Part shown: in pieces, positions 10,154-20,972 of the stretch
How positions within the stretch are numbered: position 1 is the stretch's first letter
Layout: every line of letters begins with the position of its first letter
From: Gnetum montanum
Taxonomy: Eukaryota > Streptophyta > Gnetopsida > Gnetales > Gnetaceae
Assembly: GCA_015680685.1 (NCBI GenBank)
Contig: MNCI01004997.1
Location: forward strand, 488,623-552,622
Reading direction: 5' to 3'
Length of the DNA: 64,000 nt
Made by a program: the position numbers and the translations under genes
The notes under the pieces: model-generated
Database searches by the model: none
What the model saw: the letters and a program-made list of their open reading frames with translations, nothing else
What the model was told of the DNA's origin: nothing

Positions 10154-12793
10154 ACTTTCCATTTCTAAGCAATAAAAGTATTACTCTAATACATAAAACT
10201 TTAAGATCCAATGATTTCTCAACTATTTTAGAATTGGTCAGTTCTATAAGAAAAAATGATTTGGAAAAATAGTGAGCATGCAAAACATTAATTCTAAAAC
10301 GTTTAAGGATAACATGAATTACTAGTGTAAAACCCTTATTTAAGTAAATAAATCTAATAAGTTTTAGAAATATGCATGGTGAAGTGATATTTTTTGACAA
10401 GGATTCGTATAATCATTAGGTAAAGCAAAATTAAAAACTTCAAAATTTTTCATAGTCTCTATAGTTTAAAAGACATTAGTATTTTCCATCTTCAAATAAA
10501 AAAAGTTTTTGCAAAATTTACCAGAAGTTCCTAATCACATTTAAGGCATTTTTACTTTGTAACTTATTTCATCATCATCATAGTTTCAACAGAATGCACA
10601 AAATGGAGCCAACAACGTATGTTCTTTTTTACCATTCATTTTAAAAAGGACACGTGACATAAATTTACAACCAACTACTAATTACATTATGCACCTAAGC
10701 TTAAAAGCATCAATGATAAAATTTCATTTTCTAATCTATTTAATTAAGAGACTGAGATGTCTCCATTTGATAAAGATTTCATTACGTGTGGGTAAACCTT
10801 GACTTGCAACTTCTTAGTTTGCAAAGCAACAAAATTAGAGGTATTCTTTCTAAAGGTTGTCCTCTCTTAGCCAGATGTTAGTCCAGCCTACTACATGGAC
10901 CCCATACATCGTAATTGTCTGGTCTCATGGTTCCTATGTCATTGCATTACGTATTGTCTTTTTCATAATTTGTGCATTGGCATGACACCTACACACACAA
11001 ATTATTTCCTTTCGTGTTTTGACTCTCCATTCAATTGATGAGATGACTGTACTCTAACTCACTCAAGAATGGGATAGCAATGGTCCACTAACACTCACCT
11101 ATAAGTGAAAACACTCCCTCATCTAATATCATCTTTTTGCATGGCCCGCCCCAAGATGACATAGAGCTAATAACTCCAATGGAAGAGCCACATCATGTGT
11201 GACCTTATTGCACGGTTTAGAGAGCACTTGTGTATGTGATGCATGCAAGTGAACATGTACAAAAAAGCTCGATCGAAGTGCCATTGTCCATTCTATTGTC
11301 AACCCTATCTATGTTTCTATGATGGCCTAGAAACACACTTATTCTTTAGCTATAGAGAAACTTATGAATCTTCTCCATATACCGCATTTCAGCTTGTCTC
11401 ACCAAAAAAAGGTAAAAAACATGGGTTTCACTACACAAGATATGCTGACAATCTTTTGTTCACCCTAAGGGCAACATCCTTGGTGAGCAATGCCAATGAA
11501 CCCCTACTAGCGGAAAAGGGCTTCTCATGCTGCATAGAGATAATCATCCCAAACGAGCCATTACTCCACCTTAGCTAGAACGTGATTAAAGGCTATCAAC
11601 ACTGCCCTATGTTACCCTGGTCATTCCCGCTCCCTATGTCACCCTACGTTACCTTGGTTTAATATAAGTTGGTTTAGTTGAATGGAAACGCTTCTTGTAA
11701 CCTAAGTCACCCTCTATTACATTCTATTAGATTGTTAGTTGCTTTTCTCGCATGTTGCTTCGTGTGACACTAAACAACCAAGGTGGTATACATCTAAATC
11801 AAAGGTGTCATATTAGTGAGTGACCTAGCTGTTAGAGTCTAGCCTGATTTTGCATTATAGACATCTTTTCTTGGCAGCTGTGATGACAGTTAGATTCACT
11901 CCAGGAAGCAGCAATGGTTCAAGGTAAAGTAGACAAGGTAATGTAGGCACATTAGCAAGGGAATGCCCAAGGTAATGTAGGGTGATTATAGGAGTAGGAA
12001 TGACCTTGGAGTTACCATGTTTTGTTGTTTCCATTGTTTAGTTTCACAGGAATGCTTATTATAACTGCCATAGTCACCCTATGTTACCTTGGTTCAATAT
12101 AAGGCTAAAGCCCCTATTGATGGTGTATTATCTTGAAGACAAAGGGGAAAAAAGTTTACTTAATCCTTGTTTTAAGCAGTTCTATTTTTTAAGTCCAAGA
12201 AGGTTTTTAGCAAAGGAGTCAAATTACAAACTAGACTTAACATTAGTGAGTAGGATCTAGATCTATTAGCCTCACCTTCGTTATTTGAATTACTCAAAAT
12301 TGGTTATTCGCTCTCATGGGAACCAACATATGGTATTTTGCTTCTTTCTAAAAGCCAGTGGACAACTAAACATAAAAAAGAAATCTTATCTTATATGTAT
12401 GTAATAACCAAAAAAAACCGAGGCTAGTCAAATTTGGTTTTTGAACTAGAAGGTAGCAAATGTATTCACGAGGATGAGGAATTAGTAGATGCTCCCAAGT
12501 TAGCCCATTTTGATAGGGCCTGATGAACTTGAGAGTACGACGAGGGTTCACTATTAGGCTGCCGTAGTACAGTGACACGCTGACAATCACAGAGCTTATG
12601 TATCAGGAATTCTAGGTAGGCCATCTTACTCAACTCTTTCGTACGAGCTTGGGACTGAGCTACTGATTTAGTTAGCAACTTGGCGTAGTTGTTGCTTAGC
12701 ACTATGGCACCCACACGGCAGTCGCCCTCGTCATTGCCCTTCGCCCCCTTTCTTATCACTGAACTTTTCCATCCATGTTTGGCCCTGTCACAT
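10154..12793. other. Intergenic DNA upstream of MAX2, no gene recognised
   Basis: AT-rich DNA without a recognisable gene. A minus-strand open stretch ending at the R2 LTR (10116-10400) and a plus-strand one at 11243-11578 resemble nothing I know. The only structured feature is the inverted repeat at 11619-12005. Confidence 0.5.
11619..12005. repeat. Imperfect 39-bp inverted repeat around 309 bp
   Basis: The left arm 11619-11657 and the right arm 11967-12005 are imperfect reverse complements; both read GGTCATTCC at the outer end and TTACCTTGG at the inner end. A further direct copy of CACCCTATGTTACCTTGG lies at about 12070. It could be the ends of a small foldback or MITE-like element. No clear target-site duplication is seen. 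Confidence 0.5.
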
Positions 12794-12997
12794 AAAATAA
12801 CATTTTCAAGTTTTGTCAGCATGCAGGATTTACCACGCTTTTTCAAAATAACATTTTCAAGTTTTGTCAGCATGCAGGATTTACCACGCTTTTTCAAAAT
12901 AACATTTTCAAGTTTTGTCAGCATGCAGGATTTACCACGCTTTTTCAAAATAACATTTTCAAGTTTTGTCAGCATGCAGGATTTACCACGCTTTTTC
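12794..12997. repeat. 51-bp tandem repeat, four near-identical copies
   Basis: Four consecutive 51-bp units start with AAAATAACATTTTCAAG and end with CCACGCTTTTTC. A fifth, diverged 51-bp copy lies at 13082-13132 after an 84-bp spacer. Because 51 is divisible by three, long ORFs are open on both strands (12689-13297 plus, 12466-13269 minus); neither resembles a known protein. The array lies 1.2-1.4 kb upstream of the MAX2 start codon. Confidence 0.9.
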
Positions 12998-13648
12998 TTT
13001 CTTTCAAATCGAAGAACTTTTCCCTGTCTGGGGTTGGCCGGCCTGGCCCTTTCACGTTCCCACGTTGAGGCACTTTCACATAAAATAATATTTTCCAGTC
13101 TTGTTAGCGTGCAATTCTTTCTACGCTTTTTCTTTCTTCCACCATGTTTTACAACTCCTCCAACATTTTCACACGTCGCAACTCTCCGGTATTTCGTTTC
13201 AGCATCACTTTCCAACCTGGTTCTGCACCGACTTTCCAACTCTTGTCCACCGAAGTTTTCTCCCGGCATTGCATGGATAAGACTGGTTGCTTCTTAACCC
13301 ACTTGAAAACCCCACAATAACCCTCACATCCCGGCGGAAGCGGATCATGAGCAATTATGATTCCTGTTTTGTATTCCAATTCTGTGCTACCTCTCGCTGG
13401 GTGGATGGAACGTCCAAACTGACTTCACAGTGGGATGCGTTACGATCGATTTCAGCATGGGGTATTACGGTATACTTTCACTTTCACCAACCTACTGGCT
13501 CAAGGACAAGGGCATTGATTTAAAGTTTAAAAAGCAGGAAAAATCCAATGCCGAACCCAATTAATTTTCCCCGTTGAATTGCAGACAAGATGAGCAATCA
13601 GAGAAGTGCATGTGCATGACATGAGCAACGTGCGGAGACGAGGCAGGC

Positions 13649-13654
13649 CACGTG
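13649..13654. promoter_or_regulatory. G-box CACGTG upstream of MAX2
   Basis: A perfect CACGTG palindrome in GCCACGTGCATC lies about 530 bp upstream of the MAX2 start; an ACGTGG core follows near 13700. G-boxes bind bZIP and bHLH factors in plants. Use at this promoter is an inference. No convincing TATA box is visible before 14182. Confidence 0.4.
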
Positions 13655-14181
13655 CATCGGCAGCGTACTAATACATCACCAAGTTGACCCTGCCCCTCTA
13701 CGTGGACACGCACGATGCACCCACAACAACAACTACAACTGGTGAAGCGACGGCGCACCCAGATTTTCAACGTAAAACCCTTAAAAAAACACGGCCGGAT
13801 CGCTTCACGGAACAAACTTAAGAATAACAACGAGACGCCCCGCACGGTACAAAACAGCCACAGGAGAAACGAACAACAGTACAAACCAACGCCGATAAAA
13901 GAAATAGCAGGAGCCCGAAAAAAACATATCGGGAACAACAGTGGAGAGGGAGGTTTGGCCTTTCTCAGTGCGTCCACGGCTGGTCCATCTGCAGACAGAC
14001 GGCCATGGTGTCACGGGACTGCCCGTACGAGCGTCGCGCGGCGATCACTAGATTTGGGACCGAAGAACCGGACGGCCGACTTAAAGACGAACCACGTCTA
14101 TGCCTCGGGTAAATCCCAAATCCAGTCACGGCCGGGCTGTCACGTTGAAGCCTCGGATCCTGTTCCTGTTCCTGCTCAGAC

Positions 14182-16564
14182 ATGGCGTCGTTGTCGTCGT
14201 CGTCGTCGTCGGCGGAGTCCCAGTTCGGGGATTTGCCGGAGAGCATCGTAATGAGCTGCATCATGAGCCGCGTGCGCGACGTGCGGAGCCGGAACCGCAT
14301 GGCCCTGGTGTGCCGGCGGTGGCGAGCCATGGAGCGAGCCACGCGGGAGGCGCTGACGCTGCGGAGCAACGCCACGAATGCGTTGCTGGGACTGGGCATG
14401 TGTTTCTGGGCGGTGACGGAGCTGGACCTGTCGTGCGTGTCCCCGTGGGGGCACCCGCTGCTGGAGTCGCAAAGCAGCAAGGGCCTCTTGAACGCGCACC
14501 GCCTCGCGCAGGCGTTCCCGGCCGTGACCCGCCTCGCCGTGTACGCCCGCACCCTCGACTCCGTCCGCGTCGCGGCCACGCTGTGGCCCCGCCTCCGCTC
14601 CGCCGCGCTCGTCCGCTTCCACGGCCGCTCCTCCGCCTCCCTCGACTACGACCCCCCGCTCGGATCCGAGATCCTGCCCCTCCTGCAATCCTGCCGCGAC
14701 CTCCAGGCGCTCGACTTGTCCCGGTTCTTAACGTCCACCGATGTCAATGTCTTTTCTCGAACTCAGAGTCGCAGACTGCATAGTTTTATGATACAAAGCG
14801 TGCGTTTGCAGGTTCTACTGCTGGACCGAGGATGTACCGCATGCGCTTCTGGACCCGTCCGCGGCCGCCGTGGCTGCCGGGCTCCGCCGCCTGGAGCTCA
14901 TGCAGGTGTCCCCGGACTGCGCCCTCCGAGCCCCGGATCTGGGCGCCGTCGCGGACGCCTGCCCGGGCCTCGAGGAGCTCCGGCTCGTCTGCGTTTTCAA
15001 TCCGGCCTTCATGGAATTCGTAGCCGACGACGACCTCGCGCTTCTCGCCAGCCGCTGCCCCCACCTCCGCCTGCTGCATCTGCTTGATTCGTGCACCCAG
15101 GACCCCGCCTCCGCGGACGACGCCCAGGACGACGGCTCCGACTACGACGACGACGCCTCCGCGGCCGCCGGCGGCATCACACGGCAGGGACTCGAGAGAC
15201 TGTTCTACGGCCTGCCCGATCTCGAGGACCTGGCGCTGCACGCGGCGCATTCCGTGCCGGACACCGGCCCGGCGTTCGCGGTCCTCGGGCGGTACCACGG
15301 ACGGCTGCGGAGCCTCCGTGTGGGACGCATGCTGGGGCTGTTCCACGGGCAGGCGCAGGGGCTGGCGGCCGCGTGCGCGGGACTCGAGAGCCTGAGCATC
15401 AGGGCCTGCTCCGACGTCACCGACTCGGTGCTGGAGCTCATCTCCAGGGCCTGCACGCGCCTGCGTACGCTGCACCTGCGTGGCTGCGGAAACGTGACGG
15501 AGTTGGGCGTTGCCGCCGTGGCCGGGGGCCTGCGCCGGACGCTCCGGGACGTCAGCCTGTCGCTTTGCCGGAGCCTGCGGACCAGAGCCGTGCTCCGGGC
15601 GCTGCGTCCGCTGCAGCCGACGCTGGCGCGCCTGCATGTGGACTGCTTGTGGGACATGTCCGTGTCCGGGTCTCCGGCGGGGCCGAACGGCCATGCACCG
15701 AGGGCGGAGCCGGCGCCGCTGTGCTCGTCGTCGCCGGTGAAGTTCTTCGACTTCATGGGCGTCACCACGACGCCGGGCTCGGGTTCGTCCTCGGCCTCCC
15801 GGGCCGCGGAGCACGGGCCGGTGGACGACATGGCGGAATCGTGCCGGGCCGCGGAGCCCAGTCCGGTGGACGACATGGCGGAATCGTGCCGGACGTGGAA
15901 TTTATGGGGGAGTTCGTCCGGACAGGGCTGCTCCTCCTCGTCCGCGGACGCCGAGAGCGCGGTCTGGCGGAGCCTGACGGAGCTGTCGGTGTATTTGGGA
16001 GTCGGGGAGGTGCTGACGCCCCTGGCCGGGATGCTGGGGCGGTGTCCCGTGTTAGAAGAGGTGCGGGTTCAGGTTGTTGGAGATTGCAGGGCACGGGCGA
16101 AGCCGCGGGAGCGGGCGTGCGGGCTCGGAGTTCTGGCGGCGTTTCCGGAGCTCCGGAGGCTCCGGCTGGACTGCAGCGAAACGGTGGGATTCATCCTCAC
16201 CGCGCCGGCCGGGAGCATGGATCTCAGCCTGTGGGAGCGCTGGTATCTGAATGGCATATCGCAGCTGCGGAGATTGGAAGCGCTGGATTACTGGCCGCCG
16301 CAGGACCGCGAGATGCATCGCCGCGGACTGTCGCTGCCGTCCGCCGGGCTGCTGTCGGAGTGCGCGAGACTGCGGCGCCTGCGCATCCACGGCACGGTTC
16401 AGGAGCATTTCCTGGTCATGCTGTTGAGGATTCCGGACCTCAGGGATGTGCAGCTGCGCGAGGATTTCTACCCCGCCCACGACGACGACGCCAGCACCGA
16501 AATGAGGGCGGATTCCTGCTGGCGCTTCGAGCAGGGCCTCGCCGCTCGGGGCTTCTCCGACTGA
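14182..16564 (+). CDS. MAX2: F-box/LRR protein MAX2 (D3/RMS4 type), two exons
   Basis: MAX2/D3 is the F-box subunit of an SCF ubiquitin ligase that acts mainly in the nucleus. With D14 or KAI2 receptors it targets SMXL/D53 repressors in strigolactone and karrikin-type signalling. Joining 14182-14723 and 14812-16564 gives 764 residues, against 693 in Arabidopsis MAX2 and 720 in rice D3. After a poly-Ser start, residues 15-62 form the F-box (FGDLPESIVMSCIM, then NRMALVCRRW). LRRs follow, with family motifs LSCVSPWGHPLL, YCWTEDV across the exon joint, DLSLWERWYLNGI and DYWPPQDREMH. The end, LLRIPDLRDVQLREDFYP through STEMRADSCWRFE to a final Asp, matches the conserved C-terminal helix. The long variable loop contains a 15-residue tandem duplication. 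Codons are strongly GC-rich. I chose the first in-frame ATG; no earlier one keeps the frame. Arabidopsis MAX2 has a single exon, so the intron is unusual. Confidence 0.95.
14190..14213. repeat. TCG-type trinucleotide repeat in the MAX2 N-terminus
   Basis: A run of TCG/TCC-type triplets encodes the poly-Ser stretch at residues 5-10 just before the F-box. Such tracts slip easily, so allele length may vary. Confidence 0.7.
14724..14811 (+). other. Predicted 88-nt intron in MAX2
   Basis: The segment begins GTTCTT and ends TTTGCAG. Removing it restores the frame within codon 181 (phase 2) and rejoins LDLSRF to YCWTEDV, as in rice D3, which has FYCWTEDV. Reading through shifts the frame. GC content is about 44 percent by hand count, far below the flanking exons. 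The donor CCG/GTTCTT is a weak match to consensus. GGTTCT occurs at both borders (14723-14728 and 14811-14816). Confidence 0.8.
15800..15889 (+). repeat. 45-bp tandem duplication inside MAX2
   Basis: Units 15800-15844 and 15845-15889 encode RAAEHGPVDDMAESC and RAAEPSPVDDMAESC at about residues 511-540. They lie in the acidic, low-complexity loop between the LRR block and the C-terminal part, a region that varies among MAX2 proteins. The frame is kept. Confidence 0.9.
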
Positions 16565-17317
16565 TCTGGTTTCGCAGTTTCTCTTCCCCAAATTCGCAGT
16601 GTTTTTTGATTGCGGGGTTGGTTGGCTTTTCGTTGAGACGTACATGGGGTAATTATTGTTGATATGCCATATTATACAATGGAGTGCGGAAGTTTCTTGG
16701 GTCTGGGTTTTGTTTGGGTTTATTGCCTGCTCTCGTAATTCCGATGGGCAAAATTACGAACTGATTTCCTTCTTTTTGTCCGAAAAAACATTCCGATTGT
16801 GTAGCAGAGGAAGGTTCTCGTTTTTGTGCAGACACAGGTTTAGACTTTTTGTTCGTTCACTGGCCTTTCCCATTTAGCTTGGGCGCAGCTATTTGAAAAG
16901 AGGATAGGCATTGGGTCATCTATTAGCATGCAGGTTGAGCATTGATGCCCGCACTGAGATTACACTTTGGTTCATCTCAATCATCTGTTAGCTTTTCCAG
17001 ATTCGCTGGCAGGATGAACATCGAGTCTCCAATTAGACGGTAATCCTTGTGTGCAGCTACTACTGCAAAAGAGGTTAGGCATTTGCAGCATCGACTCTCC
17101 GAAAGAAAATCCTTAACCGGACGGAGGAGGAAGCGAGAAAGGAAAGGGTACAGATTGGCGAATTAGCTAATTGCTGAGAAAATCTAAAAGTCTGGATAGT
17201 GGATAAAACGATAAGGTCTGAATGATTTTTGTTCTCTGAGAGAAACTGTTTACAGTTGGAATTCAATTGTATGTAACAGGCCACAAAAAGAGAGGCGATA
17301 GTTTCCAGTAGTGCAGG
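16565..17317. other. MAX2 3' flank
   Basis: AT-richer DNA following the MAX2 stop, probably including its 3' UTR. I see no clear AATAAA signal close to the stop and no gene. Confidence 0.4.
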
Positions 17318-17905
17318 CTAATTGGGGATGCTTTTCTTTACGATGAGGATGGAAGGCGTTTCTGTATCATCATCATAGCTTTGATGGGACGGCACAAGCG
17401 GTTCTGTATATGGATTAGAAGTATACTTTTTCTTTTTATGTTTGTCATCACTGTCAATGCTGTGTAGGGAGAGATTCGCGGGACTGGGTGTCAAGTAACA
17501 GTGGAGGTGGTACCGAGGGATTCGCCTTAATTCTGCGAGACATAGTGTTCGATTATTTGAGGGCGTCAGTTTCATGGTAAAGAGAAAAATCGCAGCATAG
17601 AAAGTGGATGATGCAGAGGATAGCAATCCCCTTTTTGTCGAGGCAGTCGAAATGTTCTTAACATGAGAGATCAAATTCTGAAATTTTTTTATTAGTTGAA
17701 AACGAATTCTCAAAATCGTTGTTACCCCAGTCAAGAAATGATAATTGGAAATGGATTTCCTGAAGAAACATCCTCTGCAATTAACCTGATCCGTATCTAT
17801 ACTAAATAAGCAGAGCTTACCCAAGTTGTCGGGTGTTGAAATTCCAGGAACATTTCTACCGCGATAAGAAGCTATGCCAAGCACTGATTTCTTCTCGATA
17901 CCCAT
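17318..17905 (-). CDS. Hypothetical 195-residue ORF downstream of MAX2
   Basis: I do not recognise this ORF. It is the longest open frame in the unique DNA besides MAX2. The predicted protein starts MGIEKKSVLGIAS, has a basic middle part, a hydrophobic-aromatic segment with TFYAAIFLFTM, and a polar C-terminal tail rich in Ser, Asp, Lys and Pro. Inside it, on the coding strand, a good donor (GG/GTAAGC) is followed by acceptor-like TTGCAG and TTTCAG sites, so part of the frame could be an intron and the true product a shorter C-terminal protein. It lies about 750 bp after MAX2 in convergent orientation. It may be a chance ORF. Confidence 0.25.
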   Translation of the reverse strand: MGIEKKSVLGIASYRGRNVPGISTPDNLGKLCLFSIDTDQVNCRGCFFRKSISNYHFLTGVTTILRIRFQLIKKFQNLISHVKNISTASTKRGLLSSASSTFYAAIFLFTMKLTPSNNRTLCLAELRRIPRYHLHCYLTPSPANLSLHSIDSDDKHKKKKYTSNPYTEPLVPSHQSYDDDTETPSILIVKKSIPN

Positions 17906-19479
17906 TATTCTTAACCCATTTCTTAAAATACATTATCACTGCGTTATTTCTATTGACTTGTGATGTATATGTACGACCCGTTTATGGTTTCTCATTTGTT
18001 AGTTACGCATGCAAAGCTTGAGGTGGAATTTGCACAGGCCCCTCCCTGGTTTCCGGCACATTGTTTTGCATTAAGACTTTTAGTTTAGGTAGTGCGTGAG
18101 GCTATTGTTCTAAATGCATAACCATCTTTTTCCATTGAGTATCCTTCGTCCGATTTTTCGTGGGATGGTTGTTTGGGCCATTGTATGTATAAGATATACC
18201 AATGCTGTATATTTGCCCCCGTTATTATAGAGTCTAGTAGCTGCCCGGGCGCTATGCTTCTTAAGCATATCTATCTCTTTATATGGTTACGGTTGTGATA
18301 ATTTACAAATAATCAGGCTATATAGTTTTAAAGAAGGGCAGGAAGCATAACTAAGTTAACATGGAATTTGAATGGATCTCCATACTTCTTTGGCACTTTT
18401 TTTTCAGAGGAAAGCAACTTTTGAACCATCATAAGACCTAGTTTCATTCATATAGAGTTTTAATACTCATCTCAAGAAGTAAATTCCAGAAGAATTCAAA
18501 AAAATCTTCTAATTTGGTTGGAGACATGCATTGACAATATGGCTAAATACATTTTACATGTCTACAAACATTTGTAAAAAGATATGGAATAAAAGTATTT
18601 TCAACATTGTAGTCACAAGTTTTTATGTCTTTCCCTTCATATCTACTACGAGTCTTCATGCTTTTTCAAACCTTGAAAACCTCATTTTAGTTTGTCTCAT
18701 GCAAATATTATTAGGGACCATCATTTGGAGTGATGACAAGGTATTTGTTTCTCAAGTTGTAAGACCTAAAGCTTAGGTGCAACCACTTGAAAGAGGTTAG
18801 GCTTTTGCTTATCCACCAACCTTTCTAAAACTCCACCTTGGTAGGAAGAGTATTGAACCTTTGGGTTATGAACTTTTTTTTATAATGATAAAAACAAACC
18901 ATTCAAAGTATTGTCTAAAATTAAACAATCAACTCTAACAAAGTAATCTCGAAAAATAATCTGAATAAGCTCATTAAAGGTTCTTAAAATCGACATCTTA
19001 ATGAAATAAAGGTAGAAAGAACCGAATGCATGCAAAAGAAGAGCATTATTAAAAAGAAAATGAGCATAAAAATGAAGTAAAATAAAATAAAAAACTGAGA
19101 GAATTTTGTGTAGATAAAAAGCCTTGAACAAGTAGGAACACATGTTATAAAAGGGTAAGAGAATAGTAGTAAAATAATAGAAGATTCATCATTGTAAGTA
19201 ATGATTTTTAGCACTATGGTTTGTTATGTTACAGAGGTAGTTAAACAAAGCTTGAAGTGGCGATAGTTGAGTAAAGAGCAGGCATGGAGGAAGGAGTAAA
19301 GTTGTAATACCCCTATCAATTATCTATAATATTTAAACTAGATTCTAGAAACTGGAACTTTTTATTATATCTAGGAAATCTCAAAGGATTTGTTGGACAA
19401 TTATAAAGCCTCAACATATTGTTGAAGAAAGTTGAAAACATCATTGCTGTAATGTCCCAAGCAAATAGGGTCAATTTGA
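17906..19479. other. Intergenic AT-rich DNA, no gene recognised
   Basis: Only short open frames appear (18531-18776 plus, 18880-19143 minus), and none resembles a known protein. The right end probably passes gradually into the LINE relic that starts near 19480. Confidence 0.4.
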
Positions 19480-19875
19480 AAGAAAACAATCAATAGATTA
19501 CAATTAATAGTATAATTCATTTGAATGTGAGCCAAATATGGATAAAATAAACAAATATGTTCTTCATCTTCTATGCTTTGTTTGCATAGTTTGTAAATAC
19601 ACTATTCTCTTGGTAAATTGATCTAATGACCTATTGCAATAACGAGATGATAAGAGCTCATTCTTGCTTTAGCAATTTAATTCCTTAAATGAATAGGAAT
19701 AGTTGAGAATAGATACTTTTGAGTACTAGATAACAAACCTTCTCTAATAGAATGTAAATAAAAATGTTTTTTCCTTAATGTGTTCAACCAAACTTTAGCT
19801 AAGACTTTCTCTTTTATAGTTTTCTAGAAGAGCCTTTTGTTTAAAGGAAGATCCTTTATTACAATATTCCATGAT
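19480..19875 (-). pseudogene. LINE ORF2 C-terminal relic
   Basis: On the minus strand, across a few stops, the translation contains ARMSSYHLVIAIGH, then a Cys-x2-Cys-type CKQSIEDEEH and HIFVYF. This is the pattern of the zinc-knuckle region near the end of non-LTR retrotransposon ORF2 proteins (R-M-S-S-H-x-L-A-I-E, then C-x-x-C and E-D-E-x-H-F). R3 interrupts it at 19876, and the reading continues at 23811. Confidence 0.55.
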
Positions 19876-20828
19876 TGATGAGACGCGATATGCACAAGCC
19901 GTCGCAATATCGCATCGTCCCTTGCGATGTCGCATACGCGATATCGCGGTCCACCGCCAAATCTATAAATAAGAAGCGGCACTCCCCTTATTTCCCATCC
20001 TAGGCTAGACGTAGGGAAACTTTGGCAGATTGATCACTTCAGAGATAGAATATTTTCCATGTGCCTGCAGTAGGAGTCCCCAAGTGAATGGATCTTTATT
20101 CGAGCAACTTTGTACCTGAACGCAAGTTGTGTACGGCAATAAAGACGAGCTTTGTGGATAAACCTTGTAGTGCATGGAATAGGATTTATTACCTATTATT
20201 TCTTACATGCTATTTATTACCTGCATTAGCGCAACATGAGTATGACTTGATTACGAGCATTGACGAATGTGTACGGCTAATCAAGGAATCAACTACTCAT
20301 AGCGATTAGTCTCTCTCACCCTCAACTCCTAGAATGCGGAATTAATACAACTTGATTACGAGCATTTACGAATGTGTACGGCTAGTCAAGGAATCGGCTG
20401 CTCATTACGTTTAGGCTAGTTAAGTGCCTTAGTACGACCACTTCGAGCACGTGCGTTACGTGTGGTGATCCCAGTAACGATTAGCGTTTGGTAGCCACAA
20501 TTGCATAGTTTAGGGTGTGTACGGTAAGTGGGAACGGATGCTGACGCTAGTTAATTTAGACTTAGTCCTTAGTTAGAGTTAGTTAGTCTCTCAACCCTTC
20601 ACTCTTTAGCATAGAAGACATAAAACATAAAAGACCAAAAAAATCATATACCTCGGACTTACTTAACCATACATCGTGACAACTATAAGTAAGTCTGGGA
20701 AGACAACGAATGATTAACCTCAAGTGTTCCATGGGGCGTGTAGGCATTTAGTCTACGGAGTTCGACCAGATCGCGTGTGCTATGCTCATTTCATATGGTT
20801 GAGTGCAGGCATACCTCGCCACTCATCA
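19876..20828 (+). repeat. R3 5' LTR
   Basis: A 953-bp LTR, TGATGAGACGCGATATGC to ACTCATCA. U3 has GCGATATCGC-type palindromes at 19880-19948, followed by TATAAATAA at 19964-19972. U5 carries the CGACCAGATCGCG block. It retains a stretch of about 97 bp, with AATAAAGACGAGC, that the 3' LTR lacks. Confidence 0.92.
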
Positions 20829-20829
20829 T

Positions 20830-20848
20830 TGGCGCCGTTGCCGGGGAC
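20830..20848 (+). other. R3 primer-binding site for tRNA-Asp
   Basis: TGGCGCCGTTGCCGGGGA is complementary to the 3' end of plant tRNA-Asp(GUC), which ends in CCGGCAACGGCGCCA. It lies one base after the LTR. This primer is typical of Athila-type plant gypsy elements. Confidence 0.9.
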
Positions 20849-20972
20849 TAAGTGTTTGTGCGCCGAATAGAACATAAGGGATATCACTCATATCGTTGTG
20901 AGCCTTAACGAACCTTTGGGTTATTCAAAAGAAAAAAAAATCATATAACGATGAATTAGCACACCGATAAAA

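Noticed and set aside
10116-10400. A minus-strand ORF of 94 codons overlapping the end of the R2 LTR
   Set aside because: Its last residues are LTR sequence and the rest resembles no family I know; probably chance in AT-rich DNA.
12794-12997. CRISPR-like array
   Set aside because: The repeats are directly adjacent without unique spacers and the sequence is plant nuclear DNA.
12466-13269. A minus-strand 267-codon ORF as a real gene
   Set aside because: Its openness follows from the 51-bp repeat; no domain, and the opposite strand is equally open.
14786-15814. A 342-codon minus-strand ORF and others (15205-15876, 14176-14688, 16052-16645) opposite MAX2
   Set aside because: Shadow frames caused by the high GC content of MAX2; the compositions (Arg, Gly, Pro runs) are typical of GC-rich antisense frames and no motif is visible.
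15091-16662. A 523-codon plus-strand ORF overlapping MAX2 exon 2
   Set aside because: Wrong frame of the same GC-rich exon; the MAX2 frame carries all family motifs.
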